DNA of 64,000 bases from Kitasatospora phosalacinea (GTDB lineage Bacteria > Actinomycetota > Actinomycetes > Streptomycetales > Streptomycetaceae). Of this stretch, positions 50,920 to 58,722 are shown piece by piece. Made by a program: the position numbers and the translations under genes. The DNA is taken from positions 186,001 through 250,000 of the forward strand of contig NZ_BSSA01000007.1 of assembly GCF_030268885.1 (NCBI RefSeq), read 5' to 3'. How positions within the stretch are numbered: the stretch's first letter is position 1; each line of letters starts with the position of its first letter. Below the pieces are notes generated by a model that was given only the letters and a program-made list of their open reading frames with translations, did not search any database and was not told the origin of the DNA.

Positions 50920-51840
50920 ATGCCGCACCCCTCCCTGACCGCCCAGGAGATCGCCACCCAGCCCGAGAACTGGCGCACCGCCGCCGCCCTGGCCGCCACC
51001 GGCCCGGCGGGCCTGCCGCGGCGCGGCGAGCGGGTCGCCGTGGTCGGCTGCGGCACCTCCTGGTTCGTGGCCCAGGCGTACGCCGCGCTGCGCGAGGCGG
51101 GCGGCCACGGCGAGACCGACGCCTTCGCCGCCTCCGAGTTCCCGTTCGGCCGCCGCTACGACCGGGTGCTGGCGATCACCCGCTCCGGCACCACCACCGA
51201 GGTGCTGCGACTGCTGGACGGCACCGACCTGCCGACCACCGCGGTCACCGCCTGCACCGACCAGCCGGTGGCCGCGTCCGCGGACCACCTGGTCGACCTG
51301 GGCTTCGCCGACGAGCGCTCGGTGGTGCAGACCCGCTTCGCCACCACCGTGCTCGCCCTGCTCCGCGCCCACCTGGAACAGGAGGGGGCCCGCCCCGCCG
51401 GGGTGCGCACCGTCGCCGAGGCGGCCGCGGACGCCGAGCGGGCGGTGGCCTGGCAGGTGCCGGACGAGCTGGTGGCGCTGGAGCAGATCTCCTTCCTGGG
51501 CGCGGGCTGGACCAACGGCCTGGCCCAGGAGGCCGGTCTGAAGATGCGCGAGGCGGCGCTCGCCTGGACGGAGGCCTACCCGGCGATGGAGTACCGGCAC
51601 GGTCCGGTCTCGATCACCGCCCCGGGCCGGGCCGCCTGGATGCTCGGCGAGCTGCCCGCGGGCCTGGCCGACGAGGTCGCCGCGGTCGGCGGCCGGCTGG
51701 TGGCCGACTCCGGCCCGGGCGGCCTGGACCCGCTGGCCGACCTGGTGCGGGTGCACAGGCTGGCCGTCGCGCTGGCCGCGCACCGCGGCCTGGACCCGGA
51801 CGAGCCGCGCAACCTGACCCGGTCGATCGTCCTCGGCTGA
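50920..51840 (+). CDS. SIS-domain sugar-phosphate isomerase/deaminase
   Basis: A 306-residue protein with two sugar isomerase domains in tandem. VAVVGCGTSWFVAQAYAALRE and ITRSGTTTEVLRLL are in the first; FLGAGWTNGLAQEAGLKMREAALAWTEAYPAMEYRHGPVSIT in the second is the LKxxEA-HGP region of GlmS-like and AgaS-like enzymes. There is no glutaminase domain, so it is not glucosamine synthase. It may deaminate galactosamine- or glucosamine-6-phosphate. AAGGAG lies before the ATG at 50920. It is divergent from deoR and lies upstream of the ROK kinase and deacetylase. Confidence 0.82.
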   Translation: MPHPSLTAQEIATQPENWRTAAALAATGPAGLPRRGERVAVVGCGTSWFVAQAYAALREAGGHGETDAFAASEFPFGRRYDRVLAITRSGTTTEVLRLLDGTDLPTTAVTACTDQPVAASADHLVDLGFADERSVVQTRFATTVLALLRAHLEQEGARPAGVRTVAEAAADAERAVAWQVPDELVALEQISFLGAGWTNGLAQEAGLKMREAALAWTEAYPAMEYRHGPVSITAPGRAAWMLGELPAGLADEVAAVGGRLVADSGPGGLDPLADLVRVHRLAVALAAHRGLDPDEPRNLTRSIVLG

Positions 51841-51944
51841 CCCTCCGCCACCTCGCACCGCCGGTAACGGCTTCGCCACCCAAACCGCCCAGGAGACGGC
51901 AAAGAGCGATAAACCTCACCTCTCAGGACCAGACCAATCGAGCA

Positions 51945-51960
51945 ACTGGACTAGACCTCT
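51945..51960 (+). promoter_or_regulatory. DasR operator upstream of the ROK kinase-nagA pair
   Basis: ACTGGACTAGACCTCT matches 14 of 16 positions of the DasR consensus ACTGGTCTAGACCACT and sits 29 bases before the kinase start. A weaker ACCAGACCAAT half-site lies at about 51929-51938. In Streptomyces, DasR represses the N-acetylglucosamine genes until glucosamine-6-phosphate rises. Confidence 0.8.
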
Positions 51961-51988
51961 TAGACCCGGCCAAGGGAAACTGTCCCCC

Positions 51989-52921
51989 GTGAAGCACGTC
52001 ATCGCACTCGATGTAGGCGGCACCGGCATGAAGGCCGCGCTGGTCGCCCAGGACGGCTCCGTGCTGTTCGAAGCACGCCGACCGACCGGGCGGGAGCACG
52101 GCCCCGACGCCGTCGTCGCCACCATCCTCGACTTCGCCGCCGACCTGGCGCAGGAGGGCCGCACCCGGTTCGGTGCCGCCCCCCTCGCGGCGGGCGTCGC
52201 CGTGCCGGGGACGATCGACGAGAAGAACGGGATCGCGGTCTTCTCCGCCAACCTCGGCTGGCGGGACCTGCCCATGCGCAAGCTGCTCGGCGAGCGCCTC
52301 GGCGGCATCCCGGTCGCCCTCGGCCACGACGTCCGCTCCGGCGGCCTCGCCGAGGGCCGGATCGGCGCCGGACAGGGGGTCGGACGCTTCCTGTTCGTCG
52401 CGCTGGGCACCGGCATCGCGGGCGCCATCGGCATCAACGGCTCCATCGAGGCGGGCGCCCACGGCTACGGCGGCGAGATCGGCCACGTGGTGGTCCGCCC
52501 CGGCGGCCCGCAGTGCGGCTGCGGGGCCCGCGGCTGCCTGGAGACCCTGGCCTCGGCCTCCGCGGTCTCCCGGGCCTGGGCCGAGGCCAGCGGTGACCCG
52601 GAGGCCGACGCCGCCGCCTGCGCGAACGCCGTCGACGCCGGCGACCCGGCGGCCCGCGCGGTCTGGCAGAACGCGGTGGACGCGCTCGCCGACGGCATCG
52701 TGCTGGCGCAGAGCCTGCTCGACCCGTCGACGGTGATCGTCGGCGGCGGGCTGGCCGAGGCCGGTGACACGCTCTTCACGCCGCTGCGCGCCGCGGTGAC
52801 CGAGCGCCTGACCTTCCAGATGCCCCCGAAGGTCGTTCCGGCCATGCTCAAAGACACCGCCGCGTCCCTGGGCGCCGGCTTGCTCGCCTGGGACCTGCTC
52901 TCCATGGAGGTGACCGCGTGA
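51989..52921 (+). CDS. nagK: ROK-family sugar kinase, probably N-acetylhexosamine kinase
   Basis: A 310-residue ATP-dependent kinase. ALDVGGTGMKAALV is the phosphate-binding loop, GVAVPGTID follows, ALGHDVRSGG has the catalytic Asp, and EIGHVVVRPGGPQCGCGARGCLETLAS has the CxCGxxGCxE zinc motif and adjacent His and Glu of ROK sugar kinases. The GTG at 51989 follows AAGGGAAA. The last four bases overlap the nagA start (GTGA), indicating coupled synthesis. Substrate is probably GlcNAc or GalNAc, since the partner gene deacetylates the phosphate. Confidence 0.85.
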   Translation: MKHVIALDVGGTGMKAALVAQDGSVLFEARRPTGREHGPDAVVATILDFAADLAQEGRTRFGAAPLAAGVAVPGTIDEKNGIAVFSANLGWRDLPMRKLLGERLGGIPVALGHDVRSGGLAEGRIGAGQGVGRFLFVALGTGIAGAIGINGSIEAGAHGYGGEIGHVVVRPGGPQCGCGARGCLETLASASAVSRAWAEASGDPEADAAACANAVDAGDPAARAVWQNAVDALADGIVLAQSLLDPSTVIVGGGLAEAGDTLFTPLRAAVTERLTFQMPPKVVPAMLKDTAASLGAGLLAWDLLSMEVTA

Positions 52922-54093
52922 CCGCGGACCGTACTGCACTGGCCGGAGCCCGACTGGTCCTGCCCGGCGGGGTGATCGACGCGGGCCGGATCTCCGTCGA
53001 GGGCACCCGCATCGCGGGCCTCGGCGGCGAGGCGGAGCCGAGCGACCTCGACCTGACCGGGTACACCGTCGTCCCCGGCTTCGTCGACCTGCACGTGCAC
53101 GGCGGCGGCGGCGCCTCGTACGCCTCCGGCGTCGCCGAGGAGGCGCTCACCGCCGCTCGCACGCACCTGGAGCACGGCACCACCACGACGATGGCCTCCA
53201 CCGTCACCGGCGAGATCGACGAGGTCTGCCGCCAGGCGGCGGTGCTCTCCGAACTCGTCGAGGACGGCGTCCTGGCCGGCATCCACTTCGAGGGCCCGTT
53301 CATCTCGCACAACCGGTGCGGCGCCCACCGCCCCGACCTGCTGCGCGACCCGGACCCGGCGCTGGTGCGCAAGCTCGCCGACGCGGGCCGCGGCCACACG
53401 AAGATGTTCACCCTGGCCCCGGAGCTGCCCGGCGGCCTGGAGTCGGTGCGGATGCTGTCCGAGCTCGGCATCATCGCCGCCGTCGGCCACACCGACTCCG
53501 ACTACGAGGTCACCCTGCGGGCGATCGACGCCGGCGCCACCGTGGCCACCCACCTGTTCAACGCGATGCCGGGCATCCAGCACCGCGCCCCCGGCCCGAT
53601 CGTCGCCCTGCTGGAGGACGAGCGGGTCACCGTCGAGCTGGTCAACGACGGCGTCCACCTGCACCCCTCGGTGGTCGAGCTGGCCTACGGCACGGCCGGC
53701 GCCGAACGGGTCGCGCTGATCACCGACGCGATGGGCGCGGCCGGCATGGGCGACGGCCTGTACCCGCTCGGCCCGCTGCAGGTCCGGGTCGAGGACGGCG
53801 TGGCCCGCCTGGTCGAGGGCGGCTCCATCGCGGGCTCCACCCTCACCCTGGACGTCGCCTTCCGCCGCGCCGTCACCGTCCTCGGCCTGTCCCTGAACCA
53901 GGCCGTCACCTCGCTGTCCACCGTCCCCGCCCGCCTGCTGGGCCTGGACGACACCATCGGCACCCTGGAGGCCGGAAAGAACGCCGACCTGGTCGTCCTC
54001 GACTCCGACAGCCACGAACTCGTCGCGGTGATGCGCCGCGGCGAGTGGATCGTCGGCGCGGACCGCTTCGCCCGGGCCGGCAACCCGGCCTGA
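52918..54093 (+). CDS. nagA: N-acetylhexosamine-6-phosphate deacetylase
   Basis: A 391-residue amidohydrolase that converts GlcNAc-6-P (or GalNAc-6-P) into the amino-sugar phosphate plus acetate. The metal site is DLHVHGGGG, the substrate loops are HFEGPFIS, VGHTDSDY and THLFNAMPG, and the catalytic aspartate is in LITDAMGAAGM. Length is typical. It is translationally coupled to the ROK kinase and shares the DasR operator upstream. The aldolase gene follows after 100 bases. Specificity for Glc or Gal stereochemistry cannot be told from sequence. Confidence 0.93.
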   Translation: MTADRTALAGARLVLPGGVIDAGRISVEGTRIAGLGGEAEPSDLDLTGYTVVPGFVDLHVHGGGGASYASGVAEEALTAARTHLEHGTTTTMASTVTGEIDEVCRQAAVLSELVEDGVLAGIHFEGPFISHNRCGAHRPDLLRDPDPALVRKLADAGRGHTKMFTLAPELPGGLESVRMLSELGIIAAVGHTDSDYEVTLRAIDAGATVATHLFNAMPGIQHRAPGPIVALLEDERVTVELVNDGVHLHPSVVELAYGTAGAERVALITDAMGAAGMGDGLYPLGPLQVRVEDGVARLVEGGSIAGSTLTLDVAFRRAVTVLGLSLNQAVTSLSTVPARLLGLDDTIGTLEAGKNADLVVLDSDSHELVAVMRRGEWIVGADRFARAGNPA

Positions 54094-54143
54094 CCGGCCG
54101 CCGCCCGCCGAGGGCGGCCCGGCTCCCGGCACGCGTCACGGTC

Positions 54144-54179
54144 GGGTGAGTAGCGGAACCTGCGCCTCGTTACTCACCC
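54144..54179 (+). repeat. Inverted repeat GGGTGAGTA / TACTCACCC before the aldolase gene
   Basis: Perfect nine-base arms are separated by 18 bases and end 15 bases before the TTG start of the aldolase, just ahead of its ribosome-binding site. It could be a repressor operator or an RNA hairpin between nagA and the aldolase. Confidence 0.55.
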
Positions 54180-54193
54180 ACCGGGAGTTCCCC

Positions 54194-55051
54194 TTGCCGC
54201 TCGCCCGCACCTCCGAGCTGCTCGCCGCCGCCGTCCACGACCGGCGCGGCCTGCCCGCCTTCAACGTCATCACCCTGGAGCACGCCGAGGCCGTCGCCGC
54301 CGGCGCCGAGGCCGCCGGGACGCCCGTCGTGCTGCAGCTCAGCCAGAACGCGATCGCCTACCGCGGCGGACGGCTGCTGCCGATCGCCCGCGCCTGCGCC
54401 GAGGTCGCCGCCGCCGCCCGCGTCCCGGTCTCGCTGCACCTCGACCACGTCGAGGACCCGGACCTGCTGCGCGCCGCCCCCGCCGCCGGGTTCTCCTCCG
54501 CGATGTTCGACGCCTCCGCGCTCCCGCACGACGAGAACGTCAAGGCCACCGCGGAGGCCACCGCCTGGGCCCACCGCCACGGCCTGCACCTGGAGGCCGA
54601 ACTCGGCCGGGTCGGCGGCAAGGACGGCGAGCCGCCGCTCGACGCGCACGCCCCCGGCGCCCGCACCGACCCGGCCGAGGCCGCCCGCTACGTCGCCGAC
54701 ACCGGCGTGGACGCACTGGCCGTCGCGGTCGGCTCCGCGCACGCGATGACCACCCGCACCGCCGCCCTGGACCACGCCCTGATCCGCGCCCTGGCCGCCG
54801 CCGTCCCCGTCCCGCTGGTCCTGCACGGCAGCTCCGGCGTCCCGGACGCCGCGCTCGCCGAGGCGGTCGCCGCGGGCATGGTGAAGGTCAACATCGGCAC
54901 CGCGCTCAACCTCGCCTGCACCCCGGCGATCCGCGCCCACCTGACCGCCCACCCCACCGCCACCGACCCGCGCCCCTACCTGTCCGCGGCCCGCGGGGCG
55001 ATGGCGGCCACCGTCGAGCACCTGGCCCGGGTGGTCTCCGCCCGGGCCTGA
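54194..55051 (+). CDS. Class II ketose-bisphosphate aldolase (GatY/KbaY-like)
   Basis: A 285-residue zinc aldolase. LPAFNVITLEHAEAVAAGAEAAG, VSLHLDHVED (zinc His and Asp), GFSSAMFDASALPHDENV, LEAELGRVGGKDG, DALAVAVGSAHAM, PLVLHGSSGVPD (second zinc His) and KVNIGTALN are in the family order. The short length and LEAELG match tagatose-1,6-bisphosphate aldolases rather than longer FBA. TTG 54194 with GGGAG upstream is chosen. Together with SIS, kinase and deacetylase it suggests galactosamine-type sugar breakdown, but no tagatose-6-phosphate kinase is present here. Confidence 0.82.
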   Translation: MPLARTSELLAAAVHDRRGLPAFNVITLEHAEAVAAGAEAAGTPVVLQLSQNAIAYRGGRLLPIARACAEVAAAARVPVSLHLDHVEDPDLLRAAPAAGFSSAMFDASALPHDENVKATAEATAWAHRHGLHLEAELGRVGGKDGEPPLDAHAPGARTDPAEAARYVADTGVDALAVAVGSAHAMTTRTAALDHALIRALAAAVPVPLVLHGSSGVPDAALAEAVAAGMVKVNIGTALNLACTPAIRAHLTAHPTATDPRPYLSAARGAMAATVEHLARVVSARA

Positions 55052-55088
55052 GCCGGGGGCGCGGGAGCCCTCCCCCGCGCCGCGGCCG

Positions 55089-56060
55089 CTACTTCGGGTA
55101 GTCGTTGACGCTCATCGGCGTCAGCGCGACCTGGTCCAGCAGCACCGGGTTGCCCGCCCCCGCCGGGACGGTCAGCGTGATGGTGTTCGGCCCGGCCTGC
55201 AGCACCGGCCATATGTTGGTGCTGAACCAGGACTGGGCCGGGTCGGCGGCCGGGTTCTTCGAGTAGTTCTTGAAGGTCACCCCGCCCGCGTGCTCCTTGC
55301 CGTTGACGGTGACCTGCGCGGGCTGGTCGGTGCCGGTGTTGTTGAAGTGCAGCCAGAACTTGGTCTGCCCGCCGGCGTCCGAGTTGACCGTCCAGGTGAA
55401 GGACGACCCGGCCTGCAGGACGAGGTAGCTGCCGTCGGCGGAGATCGCGCCCTTGACCGTGCGGTCGGTCGCGGCGCCCGTCGCCTGCAGCTTGGACGCG
55501 TCGCTGATCGGCTCGGTCGCGGCGCTCGGGCTGGGCGCGGTGCTGCTCGCGGGCGCGCTGGGGCTGTTCGCGGCGTTCGCGTTCGCGGCCGCGGTCGGCG
55601 CGGCCTTGCCGGTCGGGTCGGCCGCGGGCTTGCCGTCCGGGTCGCCGGTGGAGAGGGCGACGCCCGCGCCGATCGCGATCGCGGCGACCACGGCGACGGC
55701 GCCGATGACCGCGGCCTTGCCGCGGCCCGCGGGCCGCTCCTCGCCGGGCCTCGGGCGCGAGCGCTCGGCGTACCGGGGCTGCTGGGGCAGCGCCGTGGTG
55801 ACCTCCTGGCCGGGGCCGCCGGGGCCGCCGGGGCCGGGCGCGCCGCCGGGGCCCGGGCCGTACCCGGGCTGCGGGGCCTGCGGGTAGGCGGGCCGCTCGC
55901 CGTAGGTGGCGCGGCCGACCTCCATCGGGCGCTGGTAGCCGCCGCGGGGGCGGTCGGCGGCGGCGGGCTGCTCGCCCTCGGCCGGGCGGTACAGGTACGC
56001 GAAGGGGTCTTCCTCGCCCGCGCCCTCGGGCGCTGCGCCGCTGTTGCCGGGCGTGGTCAC
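55089..56060 (-). CDS. Cell-surface carbohydrate-binding-like protein
   Basis: A 323-residue protein: a proline/glycine-rich cytosolic half, one membrane helix at about 117-138 (AAVIGAVAVVAAIAIGAGVAL), a Ala/Ser/Pro linker, and an extracytoplasmic beta-rich domain (VKGAISADGSYLVLQAGSSFTWTVN, FWLHFNNTG, NIWPVLQAGPNTITLTVPAGAGNPVLLDQVALTP) that looks like a CBM6/35 jelly roll. It probably binds a polysaccharide at the cell surface. GTG 56060 follows GGGGAG. It is not linked in transcription to the aldolase, which reads towards it. Confidence 0.75.
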   Translation of the reverse strand: MTTPGNSGAAPEGAGEEDPFAYLYRPAEGEQPAAADRPRGGYQRPMEVGRATYGERPAYPQAPQPGYGPGPGGAPGPGGPGGPGQEVTTALPQQPRYAERSRPRPGEERPAGRGKAAVIGAVAVVAAIAIGAGVALSTGDPDGKPAADPTGKAAPTAAANANAANSPSAPASSTAPSPSAATEPISDASKLQATGAATDRTVKGAISADGSYLVLQAGSSFTWTVNSDAGGQTKFWLHFNNTGTDQPAQVTVNGKEHAGGVTFKNYSKNPAADPAQSWFSTNIWPVLQAGPNTITLTVPAGAGNPVLLDQVALTPMSVNDYPK

Positions 56061-56136
56061 GTTCGACTCCCCTGGACTGGTTGCTCTCGTACCCAGGGCA
56101 CCCTACCTGGCCCCGGTGAGCGGGGGGCAAACGGTC

Positions 56137-57927
56137 TCAGCCCGCCCGGCGGTGCGAGCGCTCGCCGCGCGAGCCCCGGGCGGCGCCGCCGCGGGTGCGC
56201 TTCTCGTCGTACATCCGCTCGTCCGCGGAGTGCAGCACCTCGTCGATGCTCATGCCGCAGCCGGCCCAGCCGATGCCGAGGCTGACGCCGACCCGCACCG
56301 CCCGGTTGTCGATCCGCATCGGCGGCAGGATCGCGCTGCGCAGCCGCCCGGCCAGCTCCTTGGCCTCCTCGCGGCCGATGTTGTCGGCGAGGACGACGAA
56401 CTCGTCGCCGCTCATCCGGGCGACCGTGTCGCCCTCCCGTACGACCTGCTGGAGGCGGCGGGCGATCTCGATCAGCACGGCGTCGCCGGTGTTGTGGCCG
56501 TGCCGGTCGTTGACCAGCTTGAAGCCGTCGAGGTCGCAGTAGAGGACGGCGAGGCCGCGCTCCCCGGCGTGGGCGCCGCGGCGGTGGCCGTGCCAGAGGT
56601 CGCCGGGCGGGTGCTCGGCGGGGACGACGGCGTGCACGTGGTGGGCGGGGACGCCGGTGTGCTGCAGCACCTCCCCGGCGGCGAAGGCGGCCCGGTCGCG
56701 CTCCAGGGCCCCGTCGGGGGGCGCGTAGCCGTGCGCGGGGGGTACGGGCGCCTCGGCGGCCGCCCGGCCGTCCAGGGCGGCGTGGGCGGCCTGGTGGGGC
56801 TCCCCGGGGAGCGCCTGGCCGGGGACGTGGGCGGGGGGCGGTGCGACCGGACAGAGCCGGCGGGCGAGCCGGGCCCGCAGTTCGGCGCCGTTGGGCAGTC
56901 CGGTGAGCGCGTCGTGGCTGGCCCGGTGGGCGAGCTGCAGCTCGTGCCGCTTGCGGTCCTCGATGTCCTCGACGTGGGTGAGCAGGAAGCTGGGGCCCTC
57001 GGCGGCGTCGGCGACCACCGAGTTGCGCAGGCAGACCCACTGGTAGCCGCCGTCGCGCCGGGACAGCCGCAGCTCGGCCCGGCCGCCCTCGGCGCTGGTG
57101 CGCAGCAGCAGGTCCAGGTCGTCCGGGTGGACCAGGTCGACGAAGCGCTGCTGGCGCAGGGCGGCCCGGGGGCGGCCCAGCAGTCGGCACAGGGCGTCGT
57201 TGACGCGGCTGAGCTGGCCGGTGGCCTCGCCGTGCAGTTCGGTGATGGCCATCCCGCTGGGGGCGTACTCGAAGGCCTGCCGGAAGGACTCCTCGCTGGC
57301 CCGCAGGGCCTGCTGCTCCTTCTCCAGCCGGGCCAGGGCGCGCTGCATCTCGGCCCGCAGCCGGGCGTTGCCGATGGCTATGGAGGCCTGCAGGGAGAAC
57401 ATCTCCAGGGCTTCGCGGGTCCAGGCGCCGGGCCGCTTGCCGCTGCGCGGGCGGTCGACCGAGAGGATGCCGAGCAGGTCGCCCCCGGCGCTGTACATCG
57501 GGGCGAGCAGGACGTCGGAGGGGTGCCAGTCGTTGCCGTAGACGGGCATCGGGCCGTCGCCGGTCCAGGTGGGGACGTCGGTGGCGATGGCCCAGCCGCG
57601 GTCGTGCGGCAGGAAGCGCAGGGTGCCCCAGTGGTCGGCGACCTGGAGCATCCGCTCCCAGGACTCCCGGGAGCCGACCTGGCCGAGCAGGACGGCGGGG
57701 CCGCCGAAGGTGCTCTCCTCGATCTCCCAGACGGCGGCGACCACCAGGTCGCCGTCGGGGCGGACCAGGCTGACCGCGGCGGCGTCGAACCCGAGCCCGT
57801 GGACCGCGCCCTCGACGACCGCCTGCAGGGTCCCCGCCAGGCTCCGGGCAGCGTTGAGGTCCGCCACGACCCGGTGCAAGGTGCGGAGGGTCGCGAGGCG
57901 GACGTAGGGCTCCGACTCGGCTTCCAT
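56137..57927 (-). CDS. cdgB: GAF-PAS-GGDEF diguanylate cyclase, CdgB-like
   Basis: A 596-residue soluble enzyme that makes c-di-GMP. A GAF domain spans about 20-185, a PAS domain about 211-325 and the GGDEF domain from 335. The active motif reads SGDEF at 506-510, with the DLDGFKLVNDRHGH half before it; the product-inhibition RxxD site (R497-D500) is intact, so it should be active and feedback-controlled. Between LTGLPNGAELRARLARRLC and GLAVLYCDLDG, about 98 histidine- and proline-rich residues replace a loop of 10-20 in typical GGDEF proteins. The domain order resembles S. coelicolor CdgB, a developmental cyclase, near nagA in memory. Confidence 0.88.
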   Translation of the reverse strand: MEAESEPYVRLATLRTLHRVVADLNAARSLAGTLQAVVEGAVHGLGFDAAAVSLVRPDGDLVVAAVWEIEESTFGGPAVLLGQVGSRESWERMLQVADHWGTLRFLPHDRGWAIATDVPTWTGDGPMPVYGNDWHPSDVLLAPMYSAGGDLLGILSVDRPRSGKRPGAWTREALEMFSLQASIAIGNARLRAEMQRALARLEKEQQALRASEESFRQAFEYAPSGMAITELHGEATGQLSRVNDALCRLLGRPRAALRQQRFVDLVHPDDLDLLLRTSAEGGRAELRLSRRDGGYQWVCLRNSVVADAAEGPSFLLTHVEDIEDRKRHELQLAHRASHDALTGLPNGAELRARLARRLCPVAPPPAHVPGQALPGEPHQAAHAALDGRAAAEAPVPPAHGYAPPDGALERDRAAFAAGEVLQHTGVPAHHVHAVVPAEHPPGDLWHGHRRGAHAGERGLAVLYCDLDGFKLVNDRHGHNTGDAVLIEIARRLQQVVREGDTVARMSGDEFVVLADNIGREEAKELAGRLRSAILPPMRIDNRAVRVGVSLGIGWAGCGMSIDEVLHSADERMYDEKRTRGGAARGSRGERSHRRAG

Positions 57928-58160
57928 GCGGGGGCTCCCCGGCTGCTTCGGATGGTTCTTGAAAGGTTGTCGTCCGATTGCCAGAAGAACTGAATCACAG
58001 GGAGCACTGCGATAGGCACGCTCGGTCAGCAATAGCCGGTGACTGTGACTCAAATCACATAATGATAGGGCGGGTGCGCCTCCGGACCGGGCGGACCTAC
58101 GACCGGACTACGACCAGGGCCCGATACCGGCGCCCCCGACCGGCGACTAGCGTGCGGTAC
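57928..58160. other. Divergent promoter region, cdgB and flavin reductase
   Basis: About 230 bases with no gene. It is relatively A/T-rich in its right half (58030-58070) and holds the palindrome at 58044-58059. Confidence 0.5.
58044..58059. promoter_or_regulatory. TGTGA-N6-TCACA palindrome, Crp-type site
   Basis: TGTGACTCAAATCACA is a perfect match to the TGTGA-N6-TCACA consensus of Crp-family regulators. It lies 117 bases upstream of cdgB and about 102 bases upstream of the flavin reductase, in their divergent promoter. Streptomyces Crp is known to bind similar sequences. The BldD consensus was compared and matches less well. Confidence 0.6.
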
Positions 58161-58715
58161 GTGTACAGCTCCCAGCAGTCCCCCGCCGCCCCCGCGGCCC
58201 CCGCCCCCGCGGCGGCGGCCGACGCCACCCCCGAGGAGTTCCGGGCCGCCCTCGGGCAGCTCGCCGCGGGCGTCTCGCTGCTGACCGTGCACGACCCCGA
58301 GGACGGCGAGGACGCGGGCATGACCGCCACCTCGTTCCTGTCGGTGTCGCTGGAGCCGCCGCTGGTGCTGGTCTCGGTCCGCGAGGACTCGCGGATGGAC
58401 GAGCTGCTGGCCCGGGCCGAGACCTGGGCGGTGTCGCTGCTGGGCGAGGAGCACCGCACCCTGGCCTCCCGGTTCGCGATGAAGGGCCGGCTCAGCGACC
58501 GGCTGCTGTTCGCCGACGCCGCCTGGCACCGCGGCCCGCGCAGCGGCGCCCCGCTGGTCGACGGCGCACTGGCCACCGTGGAGTGCCGCACCGAGCAGCG
58601 CGTCCCGGCCGGGGACCACACCCTGGTGCTCGGCCGCGTCCTGTCCGCCCGGGTGCCCTCCCCCGCCGGGCGGCCGCTGCTGTACCTGCGCGGCGGCTAC
58701 CGGCAGCTCGGCTGA
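58161..58715 (+). CDS. Flavin reductase-like FMN-binding protein
   Basis: A 184-residue protein of the flavin reductase family. FRAALGQLAAGVSLLTVHD, AGMTATSFLSVSLEPPLVLVSV, TWAVSLLGEEHRTLASRFAMKG and CRTEQRVPAGDHTLVLGRVLSARV follow the family pattern, including the SFLSVSLEPP FMN loop. It probably supplies reduced flavin to an oxygenase elsewhere or reduces a small substrate. The GTG at 58161 is preferred; no ribosome-binding site is evident and GTG 58152 is possible. Convergent with the ArfB-like gene, 7 bases apart. Confidence 0.82.
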   Translation: MYSSQQSPAAPAAPAPAAAADATPEEFRAALGQLAAGVSLLTVHDPEDGEDAGMTATSFLSVSLEPPLVLVSVREDSRMDELLARAETWAVSLLGEEHRTLASRFAMKGRLSDRLLFADAAWHRGPRSGAPLVDGALATVECRTEQRVPAGDHTLVLGRVLSARVPSPAGRPLLYLRGGYRQLG

Positions 58716-58722
58716 CGACCCG

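Noticed and set aside
54094..54193. Intrinsic terminator between nagA and the aldolase
   Set aside because: The main inverted repeat has an 18-base loop and ends just before the aldolase ribosome-binding site, which fits an operator better; a small GC hairpin near 54100-54125 is too weak to call.
58034..58060. BldD operator at the cdgB promoter
   Set aside because: The BldD consensus fits with clear mismatches, while TGTGA-N6-TCACA fits a Crp site exactly. BldD control is not excluded, only not visible here.
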